Source: Desulfovibrio sp. ZJ369
GTDB taxonomy: Bacteria; Desulfobacterota; Desulfovibrionia; Desulfovibrionales; Desulfovibrionaceae
Assembly (NCBI RefSeq): GCF_011039085.1
Contig: NZ_JAAKEI010000022.1
Span: 1-40,761 of the forward strand
DNA: 40,761 nucleotides
Reading direction: 5' to 3'
Positions 8,263 through 15,431 of this stretch are shown here, in pieces. The position numbers and the translations under genes are program-made. Each line of letters starts with the position of its first letter. Position 1 is the first letter of the stretch. The notes beneath the pieces were generated by a model. The model had not been told where the DNA came from. It made no database searches and saw only the letters and a program-made list of their open reading frames with translations.

Positions 8263-8487
8263 GCATTGTCCTCAACGGTAATGGCTGACGCGGCGCGGCC
8301 CGTGTGGCCGCGCCAGGCGCAGACAGTGTAGGGGCAAGATACGACAAAACATGCCCGCGTCAAGTGCGCCGGGCAGCGTGGCCGCCGCAGCGCAGCCGCA
8401 GGGCGTCTGGACAGCTCCGCTCTTCTGCGCTACGGAAACAATACGGTCGTGTTGGACTCCAGACTTTCCCGCGGCCGCGGAGAAAAA

Positions 8488-9195
8488 ATGCGCGTGCGTC
8501 AGATGTCCTTTCCTTTTCCGACCTTGCTCTGCCTGTTGCTCTTCTGCGTCCTGGCGGGCGCGTGCGCCGGCCACCGGGACGCGGTTCCGGCTTCCGGCCA
8601 GGGGGCCGGGTCGCAGCCTTTGCCTCAGGCCCCCTCGGAGCCTTTGCCGCAAACGCCTGCCAGGCCGGGCCAGAGCCTGCACGTCTCGGTCAGCGGCGGG
8701 GACGCGAATCTGAATGACGATCTGCAATCCATGCTCACGGCCTATCTGCAGAGCGAGCGAGGCCTGAGCCCCACCGAGGAGGCCAGGCAGGCCGACATCC
8801 TGGTGCGGGTACGCATTGAAGACATTTACCCCCTGGGTTCCAAAAACGCACCGATCAGCGCGGGCAAGGCTCTGGGCGGCGCGGCCACCGGCGCCATGCT
8901 CGGCATGCTGCTGGGCAGCGCCGTGGACGTCAACGGCCGCAGCGGCGCGGGCTGGGGCGCGGGCGGCGGCGCGTTGCTCGGCCTGGGCGTAAGCCTTTTG
9001 GACAGCTACGGCAAAAGCAAGGTCTGGGGCCTGCGGGCCCGGGTGGGCATCAGCCGCGACGGCCGCGAGCCCACTGACGCCGAGCTGCGCCGGGTGACGG
9101 TCAGCGCCGAAGGCGCGGACATGGAGCGGGAAGACAGCCTGCCTGCCCTGGAGGACAAGCTGAGCCTCGAAATTCTCAATGCGCTGCATCCTTAG
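8488..9195 (+). CDS. TraT-like lipoprotein with glycine-rich segment
   Basis: Predicted outer-membrane lipoprotein of 235 residues. The signal peptide ends near C26 (VLAGAC; the lipobox lacks the usual Leu at -3). After a Pro-rich linker, residues 60-110 resemble the TraT N-terminal half. Then a Gly/Ala-rich hydrophobic stretch (about 130-175, GKALGGAATGAMLGMLLGSA and GAGGGALLGLGVSLL) matches the TraT membrane segment, followed by VWGLRARVGISRDG. TraT proteins give complement resistance and surface exclusion; that role here is only inference. The ATG has GGAG 5 nt upstream. The TAG stop is the first base triplet of a repeat (9193-9229). The next gene is a second TraT-like protein. Confidence 0.65.
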   Translation: MRVRQMSFPFPTLLCLLLFCVLAGACAGHRDAVPASGQGAGSQPLPQAPSEPLPQTPARPGQSLHVSVSGGDANLNDDLQSMLTAYLQSERGLSPTEEARQADILVRVRIEDIYPLGSKNAPISAGKALGGAATGAMLGMLLGSAVDVNGRSGAGWGAGGGALLGLGVSLLDSYGKSKVWGLRARVGISRDGREPTDAELRRVTVSAEGADMEREDSLPALEDKLSLEILNALHP

Positions 9196-9229
9196 AGCGT
9201 TTTGCTCATGAAAGGAGCTAAGCGCTCTA
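9193..9229. repeat. TA-GAGC single-hairpin element
   Basis: TA-GAGCGTTTTGCTC...GAGCTAAGCGCTC-TA: one hairpin with a short loop, flanked by TA on both sides. Its first TAG is the stop codon of the upstream lipoprotein gene. No T-tract follows. Confidence 0.85.
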
Positions 9230-9314
9230 AGACGCATTTTGACTGCCCCCGGCCGTTGCGATACGATGCACTGCCGCCAAACGCGGCGCGGCGTCTGGAA
9301 AAAGAAGGAGGCGT

Positions 9315-9959
9315 ATGCCCAAACTGCGATTTTTTCTCTTCCTGCTTCTGAGCCTGTGTCTGCTCTGCGCCTGCGTCCGCCGGGGCGAGGGAGACGCCTC
9401 CCAGGTGGAGGTACTGCGTTGCGGCGAACTGAGCAGCGCAGGCGGCGACGAGGATATTGCCGATGTTGTATATATAAACGTGCGCGACAAAAGCAACCGG
9501 GTCTTGGGCCTGCGATCCCGGGTCGAAGCCTGTGTGAGCGGCAAGGGCTTTACCGTTACCGGCAACCCCAGCCAGGCGGGCCATATCATCCAGATCACCG
9601 TGCTGGACGCTGGCCCGGTGGACCCGGACAGCCTGCGCGGCGTGGTGGATGCCGGATATGACGCGCCCTCGCGGCTTTCCGGCACAGGCGGCACGGCCCT
9701 GCTGACCGACGTTTTGCTTGTGCAGCGGCGCGTGCCCAATGCCCGCCGGGCGCACAAGGCCAACCTGAAAAATATCTCCCGCCGCAATGCCGTGGCCAGC
9801 AGCCACATGCGGCTGGCCTTGCTGGTACGCCACGAGATCAAGCTCAACGGCGAACTGCCTGAATATTTTACGGAAGTTCTGGCCCGCGAGCTGGGCGCGG
9901 CGCTCAAAATCGCGGGCCGCGACGCCGTGCCCTCGCCCGGCCCCGCCCCGGCGCGCTGA
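9315..9959 (+). CDS. TraT-like lipoprotein lacking the glycine-rich segment
   Basis: Predicted lipoprotein of 214 residues with a signal peptide ending in LLCAC (C20 or C18). Residues about 48-90 (VVYINVRDKSNRVLGLRSRV, then GFTVTGNPSQAGHIIQITVLDAG) align by eye with the TraT segment around VFLQIKNTSDKD and the following KAKGYQV region. LLTDVLLVQRR (about 135-145) matches TraT MITDVQIAERT. The Gly-rich membrane segment of TraT, present in the gene upstream, is missing and replaced by a short linker. An excellent ribosome site (GAAGGAGG, 9304-9311) fixes the start. The Pro-rich C-terminus is followed by a clear terminator. Function unknown. Confidence 0.65.
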   Translation: MPKLRFFLFLLLSLCLLCACVRRGEGDASQVEVLRCGELSSAGGDEDIADVVYINVRDKSNRVLGLRSRVEACVSGKGFTVTGNPSQAGHIIQITVLDAGPVDPDSLRGVVDAGYDAPSRLSGTGGTALLTDVLLVQRRVPNARRAHKANLKNISRRNAVASSHMRLALLVRHEIKLNGELPEYFTEVLARELGAALKIAGRDAVPSPGPAPAR

Positions 9960-9985
9960 CCCGCCTCCGCCAAAATCCTTTTTTC

Positions 9986-10020
9986 GGCTGTCCTGCTGCG
10001 CAAAAGGGCAGCCGCTTTTT
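9986..10020 (+). terminator. Rho-independent terminator after the TraT-like pair
   Basis: Nine-pair stem GGCTGTCCT/AGGGCAGCC (one G-T pair) with a 10-nt loop, then GC and a run of T (10015-10019). It separates the lipoprotein pair from the sigma-54-type unit. From 10021 to 10211 no gene or repeat is evident. Confidence 0.82.
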
Positions 10021-10211
10021 ATGGCCCTGCTTCTCGCAGAGTGCGCAGTCGGATCGCGGCGCGGGTTCAGCTTCAGCCGCGTCCTCAGAAACCAGGCAGA
10101 AAGCCCAAGCCGGCGCGAGCCTTCTCACAAGCGGCCTGCCCCAGCCCCCGGCCCGTCGAAAAAACGGCGCGGCCTGCCTCACCAGGCCCGCAATGCTGCT
10201 GTGGACGCGCA

Positions 10212-10228
10212 TTGGCACTGTCCTTGCT
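10212..10228 (+). promoter_or_regulatory. Sigma-54-type promoter upstream of the muramidase/glycosyltransferase genes
   Basis: TTGGCAC-N5-TTGCT, with the invariant GG (10214-10215) and GC (10226-10227) separated by exactly 10 nt. This matches the RpoN -24/-12 consensus at all strongly conserved positions. The predicted start is near 10239, giving a leader of about 170 nt before the ATG at 10409. Confidence 0.7.
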
Positions 10229-10408
10229 ACTCTTGGGCCGTGCGGCAGGATTTAAGCGGAGGCCCGCAGCAACGCCTCGCCCGGCTGCCACGGGCTGGAA
10301 GGCCTTGCGCTTCACAGACAGGCGCGCATTGGATCCCGGATCTTTTGGGCATCCGGGCGGCAATGGGCCCGCACGTTCCGCTCCCGCAATCCGCCACAGG
10401 AGGAACGC

Positions 10409-11551
10409 ATGTCACATTCCACCTTGTTGATCAGGCCCCCGGCCGACCAGCATGTTAATCCGGCCGCGGCCGCGCCGCGCCGCGCTGCCGGGGCCGCCAA
10501 TGCGTCTTCGCCCTTTGCCGCGCTGATGGCCGGGCAGGAGGAAAGCGCGGCGGGGCAAAAGCTCCCTGCCACGGCCCAGCGGCCGCAGGAGGCCGTCAAT
10601 ACCCTGCAATTGCGCAATCCCGTGCTGGCCGGGCGTTCGCCCAGCGATCTGGCGCGCGCCCAGGTCTTTTCCAAAGCCCAGTCGGATCTGCGCCGCACGC
10701 AGGCTCTGGACGGCCTGATGCAAAATCTTTCCGGCGGCGATTCCCCCCTGGATCTGGCCCGCAACCTGGGCACGGCCCGGCATTTGCGTTCCTTGACGCG
10801 CAATCTTGACGCGCGCCTGGGCGGGCTGAGCGTGGGCGATTTCATTCATACCCGGCCCCGCAAAACCGCAGCGACGAACAGGGCGCGCTCCACACGCGGC
10901 GGACAGGCGGACAGTCCCGGTCTGGGGCAGCTTTCCGCCCGCTTTGAGTCCGGCGGGGACGGGGTCGCGGCCGTGGGCTATGATCGCAACGGCGGCACAT
11001 CCTACGGCAAGTATCAAATCGCCTCGCGCGTGGGCAGCATGAAAAACTTTCTGGAATTTCTGGACGGCGCGGCCCCCGATCTTTCGCAGCGCCTGCGCAG
11101 GAGCGGCCCGGCCAATACGGGCAGCCGCCGGGGCGGTATGCCCGACACCTGGCGGGCCATTGCCCGCGAGCAGCCCGATCGTTTTGAGGCCCTGCAGGAA
11201 GCCTTTATCCGTGAGAGCCATTATAAACCCGCGCTGGAAGCCATCGTGGAGCGCACGGGCCTTGAGGCCGACAAACTCTCGCCCGCCATGCGCGAAGTGA
11301 TCTGGAGCACGGCCGTGCAGCACGGCCCGGCAGGCGCTGCCCGGATTTTCGACAGGGCCGACAGGATGAGCGGCAAGCCCACGGATCCGGCCTATGAGCG
11401 CAAACTGATCAGTCATGTGTATGCGCTGCGCGCCGGGCAATTCGGCTCGTCCAGCAGGGAGGTGCAGGCCGCGGTGAGCAATCGCTTCAAACAGGAGAAG
11501 ATGCTGGCCCTGAACATGCTGGACGGCGGCAGCCGCACAGCTCTGGCCTGA
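10409..11551 (+). CDS. Putative peptidoglycan hydrolase (lysozyme-like fold)
   Basis: The 380-residue protein has a low-complexity N-terminal half (1-165, rich in Ala, Arg, Leu, no signal peptide) and a C-terminal domain (about 170-350). That domain contains LSARFESGGDGVAAVGYD and GGTSYGKYQI, the Glu-then-SYGxYQI signature of lysozyme/transglycosylase-like and chitosanase-like domains in phage tails and secretion systems; E180 is the likely catalytic acid. GGAGG just before the ATG supports the start. It is followed after 19 nt by the glycosyltransferase gene and preceded by a sigma-54-type promoter, as are many flagellar genes in this group. A role in opening the wall for flagellar assembly is my inference; a phage- or secretion-linked lysin is the alternative. 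Confidence 0.6.
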   Translation: MSHSTLLIRPPADQHVNPAAAAPRRAAGAANASSPFAALMAGQEESAAGQKLPATAQRPQEAVNTLQLRNPVLAGRSPSDLARAQVFSKAQSDLRRTQALDGLMQNLSGGDSPLDLARNLGTARHLRSLTRNLDARLGGLSVGDFIHTRPRKTAATNRARSTRGGQADSPGLGQLSARFESGGDGVAAVGYDRNGGTSYGKYQIASRVGSMKNFLEFLDGAAPDLSQRLRRSGPANTGSRRGGMPDTWRAIAREQPDRFEALQEAFIRESHYKPALEAIVERTGLEADKLSPAMREVIWSTAVQHGPAGAARIFDRADRMSGKPTDPAYERKLISHVYALRAGQFGSSSREVQAAVSNRFKQEKMLALNMLDGGSRTALA

Positions 11552-11570
11552 GCGGCGCGAGGCATCCCGC

Positions 11571-13220
11571 ATGAGCGTGGACACCCTGATCGTCAACCTG
11601 ACCCGCTTCGGCGATTTGCTGCAATGCCAGCCCCTGATCCACGATCTGCACGGCAGCGGCCATACGGTGGGTCTGGTCTGCCTGGACAATTTTGCCGCCG
11701 CCCTGCCCCTGCTGCGCCATCTGGACGCGGCCTGGCCCCTGCCCGGAGCCGGGCTTATGGCGGATTTGGACAAATGCTGGCAAAAGGCCGCGGCCCGGCT
11801 GCTCGACTTTGCCCGAAGCATCCGCGAGCAGGCCGCGCCCCGGCGCGTGGTCAATCTGACGCCGACCCTGCCGGGCAGGCTGCTGACCAGGCTTTTGGCT
11901 CCGTCGCCGGACGCTGTGCTGGGTTTCGGCATGGATGCGCACGGTTTCGGCTTCAGCGGCGGCATCTGGGCCGCTTTTCTGAACGGCGCCACATTGCAGC
12001 GCCTGAACGCGCCCTTCAATCTGGCGGACATGTTCCGCATGGTGGGCGCACCCGCTCCCGGATCCAGGGCCGGCGCGGGCACATGTGCGCTCCAGCGTCC
12101 CGCAGGCGCGTCCCTGGCCTTTGCCGATACCCTTCTGGCGCGGCCGCTCAGGCTGCCCGCAAGTCCCGGCGTCCGCATCGCGGGCTTTGTGGGCCTGCAA
12201 CTGGGGGCCAGCGAATCCCGGCGGCAATGGCCCACAAGTTCTTTTGCCGCCCTGGGCGACCGGCTCTGGCAAGAGCAGGCCCTCTGCCCGGTACTGCTGG
12301 GCGCGACCGCCGAGAGCCCGCTGGCCAGGGCTTACGCGGCCCGGGCTCAAGGCCCCTTTGTGGACGCCGTGGGCAAGACCGATATCCCGCAGTTGGCGGC
12401 CCTGCTCAGCCGCCTGCGCCTGCTGGTCACCAATGACACCGGCACCATGCATCTGGCCGCGGGTCTGGGGCTGCCCTGCCTGGCCTTTTTTCTGGCCACG
12501 GCCCAACCCTGGGACACCGGCCCCTATCTGCCCGGCTGCTGCTGCCTGGAACCGGCCCTGCCCTGCCATCCCTGCCCGTACAACAGCGCCTGCCCGCACG
12601 GGCAACGCTGTCTGGAACGGATCAGCCCGCAAAGCGCCGGGGATCTGGCCCTGGGCTATCTGACCCAAGGGAACTGGCAGGCCGGCCTGACCCCCGCGAT
12701 CTGCCGGGAAGTCCGCGTCTGGGTGACGGAGACGGATGCGCACTGCTTTGCCCGCGTGCGCAGTCTTTCCGGCCATGAGCAGGAAGACCGCAGCCTCTGG
12801 CTCGGCCAGCAACGCCTGTTCTGGCGTCAGATCCTTGACAGTCTGGAAAGCGCACAAGCGCGACCCGGAGAAACGTCCGAGCCCCTCAACGCCCGCATGC
12901 CTGTTGCCTCCGACGCTTTGCCCTATTCCGCGGCATTCAGGGAAACAGTGGCGCCTGTATTGTCCCAGGCCGCGCAACTGCTTGATCTGCTGGCCGAGCA
13001 GGGGCGACTCACCGGCAAAAGCGCCCGGGCCGGGCAGCTTTTTCTGCGCAATTGCGAGCGTCTCCAGAGCCTTCTGGACGCCTGCCCGCCGCTGTCCTCC
13101 CTGGGGCATTTCTGGCGCGTGCTGTGCATGGAGCGCGGCGGGCGTCTGGACGAGCTGCTGACGCTGGTGACGCGCCTTTCCGGCCATGTGCGACGCTGGG
13201 CCGCGGCTGTGGCGGCCTGA
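11571..13220 (+). CDS. Glycosyltransferase family 9 (heptosyltransferase-like) with Cys-rich insert
   Basis: Cytoplasmic GT-B glycosyltransferase of the heptosyltransferase family, 549 residues against about 350 for WaaC/WaaF. The N-terminal Rossmann half begins with VNLTRFGDLLQCQPLI. The donor-binding half has VGLQLGAS, LAALLSRLRLLVTNDTGTMHLAAG (about 275-300) and CLAFF. Directly after comes a segment with seven cysteines (about 321-345, CCCLEPALPCHPCPYNSAC and on), then about 190 extra residues of helical sequence. In this genus such long GT9 proteins are often found by flagellar or surface-polysaccharide genes; the acceptor is unknown. It shares the sigma-54-type unit with the muramidase, which would fit a flagellar glycosylation role (inference). 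Confidence 0.75.
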   Translation: MSVDTLIVNLTRFGDLLQCQPLIHDLHGSGHTVGLVCLDNFAAALPLLRHLDAAWPLPGAGLMADLDKCWQKAAARLLDFARSIREQAAPRRVVNLTPTLPGRLLTRLLAPSPDAVLGFGMDAHGFGFSGGIWAAFLNGATLQRLNAPFNLADMFRMVGAPAPGSRAGAGTCALQRPAGASLAFADTLLARPLRLPASPGVRIAGFVGLQLGASESRRQWPTSSFAALGDRLWQEQALCPVLLGATAESPLARAYAARAQGPFVDAVGKTDIPQLAALLSRLRLLVTNDTGTMHLAAGLGLPCLAFFLATAQPWDTGPYLPGCCCLEPALPCHPCPYNSACPHGQRCLERISPQSAGDLALGYLTQGNWQAGLTPAICREVRVWVTETDAHCFARVRSLSGHEQEDRSLWLGQQRLFWRQILDSLESAQARPGETSEPLNARMPVASDALPYSAAFRETVAPVLSQAAQLLDLLAEQGRLTGKSARAGQLFLRNCERLQSLLDACPPLSSLGHFWRVLCMERGGRLDELLTLVTRLSGHVRRWAAAVAA

Positions 13221-13471
13221 GCCGCAAGACGCCTTCAAGTCGCCGGTCTTGTGATTGAGGCCCGTTAACTTCTTTTGCCCGCCGGGCATACGGCTGTGAC
13301 AGGCCCGGCCCCGCGCTGCGCCCCCTCTTGTCCTGCCGGAAACGGCAAAGCGGCTGAACAAAAAAACGTTGCGCCCTGCCTTCTCTTTTCTCTGCCGTCC
13401 CACCATGCCCTTTCCACCGCGGGAGCGGCGGATCTCCAGCATCCATGCCTGATGGCGGCAGATTCTCTTTC

Positions 13472-13488
13472 TTGGCACATGACTTGCA
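13472..13488 (+). promoter_or_regulatory. Sigma-54-type promoter of the flagellar-type pair
   Basis: TTGGCAC-N5-TTGCA with GG at 13474-13475 and GC at 13486-13487, exactly 10 nt apart. The predicted start near 13499 gives a 49-nt leader before the ATG at 13548. The rest of 13221-13471 shows no gene; a small palindrome TGCCCGCCGGGCA lies at about 13276-13288. Confidence 0.78.
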
Positions 13489-13547
13489 TAACCATTGTCA
13501 CGCAACGTATCGGCAAATAATTCCCCGTGGGGAGCAAGGAGGGTTGT

Positions 13548-14153
13548 ATGATTATTGTTGACGGTTGCAAAAGCGGCAAAGAGATTTCCAACTTCGCCAA
13601 TCTGGAAGAAATGCTGACCAACCTGATGGACGATGAAAAGATGGAAAACCGGGTGGTGACCGATGTTTTCGTGAATAATGAAAGCTTTTCGGAAATCTAC
13701 CCGCACCAGGCCGAAGACATTGCCTGCGATTCGATCACCTCGGTGGAAGTGCGTTCGCGGCCTGCCAGCGAGCTGGCTGTGGATATCGCCGCCGAAATGA
13801 ATAAAGTTGCCCGGATGATGGGGCACGGCGCGCGGCATGTGGCGCGCCTGTTCCGTGAAGCTTCGGACACGGACGCCCTGGAACTGTTCCAGGATCTGCT
13901 GGACGTGACCCGTGATTTCATGAGCATGCTCGGCGTGCTGCGCGAGCGTTATTTCAGCGGCGACGATCAGGCCTTTGCTCAGAAAGTGGAGAATCTTTCC
14001 GCGCTGCTTTCCGAAATGAGCGAGGTACTGGGAAACGAAGACTGGATTTTGCTTGCCGATCTGCTGGAATATGAATTCCTGCCGCTTTGCGAGACATGGC
14101 GGGTCGTCAGCGAGGATCTGCACCGGCAGATAGCAAAGAGAGTCGCCCAATAG
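13548..14153 (+). CDS. Conserved hypothetical protein, sigma-54-type unit, possibly flagellar
   Basis: I do not recognise a named family in these 201 residues. Visible features: a short beta-like N-terminus (MIIVDGCKSGKEI), a region up to residue 75 with VVTDVFVNNESFSEIYP, then a long all-helical part (about 80-195) rich in Glu, Asp and Leu, with repeated hydrophobic heptads. It is acidic and cytoplasmic, without signal or membrane segments. The ATG at 13548 has AAGGAGG 5 nt upstream, which decides it over an in-frame start 21 nt earlier. It lies between a near-perfect sigma-54-type promoter and a FlgN-like gene, so it probably belongs to a flagellar operon. Its TAG stop opens a repeat hairpin. 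Confidence 0.7.
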   Translation: MIIVDGCKSGKEISNFANLEEMLTNLMDDEKMENRVVTDVFVNNESFSEIYPHQAEDIACDSITSVEVRSRPASELAVDIAAEMNKVARMMGHGARHVARLFREASDTDALELFQDLLDVTRDFMSMLGVLRERYFSGDDQAFAQKVENLSALLSEMSEVLGNEDWILLADLLEYEFLPLCETWRVVSEDLHRQIAKRVAQ

Positions 14154-14186
14154 AGCGTTTTGCTCATTTCATGAGCGAAACGCTCT
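14151..14186. repeat. TA-GAGC hairpin element
   Basis: Nearly perfect 16-bp stem AGAGCGTTTTGCTCAT/ATGAGCGAAACGCTCT with a TTC loop. The first TAG is the stop codon of the preceding gene. The right side continues GGCAGG, like the start of class A, so this is a truncated member. Confidence 0.88.
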
Positions 14187-14211
14187 GGCAGGACGAAAGA
14201 AAGGAGTGCTC

Positions 14212-14535
14212 ATGGGCCAGGGAGTATGCTTGTTGGATCAGGCTCTGGATCTTGCCCGTCAGGAAATGGCGGCCTTGGAAGACGGAGCGTACGAGAGGGC
14301 CGTCGCGTTGGCGGAACAGCGCAACGAAGTCACCAGCATGGCGTGGCATGTGCTGGAATCCGGCTGCGCCGACCAATACCGCAACCGCCTTATTGAACTC
14401 ACGCAACTGCAAGAACATCTGACGGCCACAGCCGCCAAAGCGCGGGAGGTTGTCCGCGCAAGCCTGCAACGCTCGCGCCAGGAAAAGCAGAGGCTGCGGG
14501 GTTACCATCAGGCAGTGGGGCAGGCGCTGCAATGA
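14212..14535 (+). CDS. FlgN/FliT-like small helical protein
   Basis: A 107-residue, almost wholly helical protein, with helices at about 3-50, 55-85 and 88-105, the last basic (SLQRSRQEKQRLRGYHQAVGQAL). Length, heptad pattern and charge resemble FlgN/FliT chaperones, which escort hook-associated proteins to the flagellar export gate. No motif proves this, so the call rests on fold-like features and context. The ATG at 14212 has AAGGAG 5 nt upstream, preferred to a GTG at 14206. It follows the sigma-54-type unit gene across a repeat hairpin. Confidence 0.5.
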   Translation: MGQGVCLLDQALDLARQEMAALEDGAYERAVALAEQRNEVTSMAWHVLESGCADQYRNRLIELTQLQEHLTATAAKAREVVRASLQRSRQEKQRLRGYHQAVGQALQ

Positions 14536-14542
14536 TCGCGGC

Positions 14543-14642
14543 CTGACAGGGCGAAGCCATGCCCGCCACGCGCGTCAGCCGTTGGCGGGCATGGCTTCGC
14601 CCTGTCAGAGCGTTTAGCTCATTTCATGAGCAAAATGCTCTA
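14543..14642. repeat. Long perfect hairpin (26-bp arms) plus TA-GAGC hairpin
   Basis: Arms 14543-14568 and 14583-14608 are perfectly complementary (starting CTGACAGGGCGAAGCC) with a 14-nt loop. A second hairpin, AGAGCGTTTAGCTCAT/ATGAGCAAAATGCTCT, follows and ends GCTC-TA at 14642. The arm sequence is the same GGGCGAAGCCATGCCC module that occurs singly in both class A elements. It lies between convergent genes. Confidence 0.9.
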
Positions 14643-14681
14643 AAAACGCGGCGTGTTTTTCGCCTGCCGCGTCGGGCGCGC

Positions 14682-15317
14682 TCAGGCGCGCATGGCCCGG
14701 CGCACGGCCGCCACTCTTTCCCGAATATCCGGCGCGCCCACCAGCTCCGAGACCAGAGCGCAGCATTGCGCGCCGTGGCGCACAACCTCGCCGATGTTCT
14801 GCGCCTTGATCCCGCCGATGGCCACAAAAGGCACGCTGATATTCGCCGCCACCCAATCCAGATAGCCGAAGCCCACGGGGTCCACCACGTCTTCCTTGGT
14901 CTGCGTGGCGAAGATCGGCCCCACACCGATGTAATCCGCGCCCGCGGCCACTGCGGCCCGGGCCTGATCCGGCGTATGCGTGGACAGGCCGATGATCATT
15001 TTCGGCCCCACCAGCCGCCGCACTTCGGGCAGGGGCAGATCCTCCTGGCCGATATGCACGCCGTCGGCCTCCACCAGCATGGCGATGTCGATGTGATCAT
15101 TGACGATGAAGCAGGCTCCGGCCTCACGGGTCAGGCGGCGGAGCAGGCGGCACTCCTCAAGCATTTGCCCGGCTTTGAGCTTTTTCTCGCGATATTGCAG
15201 GATGCGCACTCCGGCGTCCAGCAGGGCCTGGGCCACATCTGCCAGCGGTCGGCCCAGGGAAAGGCGCGCGTCGGTGAGGGCGTACAGATCTGTCTGGCCG
15301 GGCAGAATCACGGGCAT
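14682..15317 (-). CDS. thiE: Thiamine-phosphate synthase
   Basis: TIM-barrel enzyme that joins HMP-pyrophosphate to thiazole phosphate, forming thiamine phosphate. The 211 residues show QYREK (about 41-45), VNDHIDIAMLVEADGVHIGQEDLP (about 73-96), IIGLSTHT, GADYIGVGPIFATQTK (about 130-145) and VAIGGI (about 172-177), the full set of phosphate- and pyrophosphate-binding motifs. Start ATG has AAGGAG 7 nt upstream. The 113-nt gap to the DUF362 gene contains no recognisable TPP riboswitch, so expression may follow that gene. No other thiamine gene is in the window. Confidence 0.95.
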   Translation of the reverse strand: MPVILPGQTDLYALTDARLSLGRPLADVAQALLDAGVRILQYREKKLKAGQMLEECRLLRRLTREAGACFIVNDHIDIAMLVEADGVHIGQEDLPLPEVRRLVGPKMIIGLSTHTPDQARAAVAAGADYIGVGPIFATQTKEDVVDPVGFGYLDWVAANISVPFVAIGGIKAQNIGEVVRHGAQCCALVSELVGAPDIRERVAAVRRAMRA

Positions 15318-15431
15318 GGCAATCTCCTTTTACAAAACAAGATCGGGATCTTCCTGAAAAAGCGGCAGGCCGCGCTGTGGCCGGTCCCGCCGGGCGCGGC
15401 GTTGCAAAGGCGCGCTGCGCCCGTCCGGGCT

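Noticed and set aside
6181..8331. A 716-codon open frame on the plus strand
   Set aside because: Exact shadow of topA.
11487..14150. An 887-codon open frame on the minus strand
   Set aside because: Antisense to the glycosyltransferase and the gene at 13548, both of which have ribosome sites and family features or upstream promoters.
9193..14186. TA-GAGC hairpins as ordinary Rho-independent terminators
   Set aside because: Most lack a T-tract on either strand, occur also between co-directional genes such as ahbD and its neighbour, and share sequence beyond the stem; only 32465-32514 could terminate in this way.
15318..15431. TPP riboswitch before thiE
   Set aside because: The conserved CUGAGA and downstream core elements are not present.
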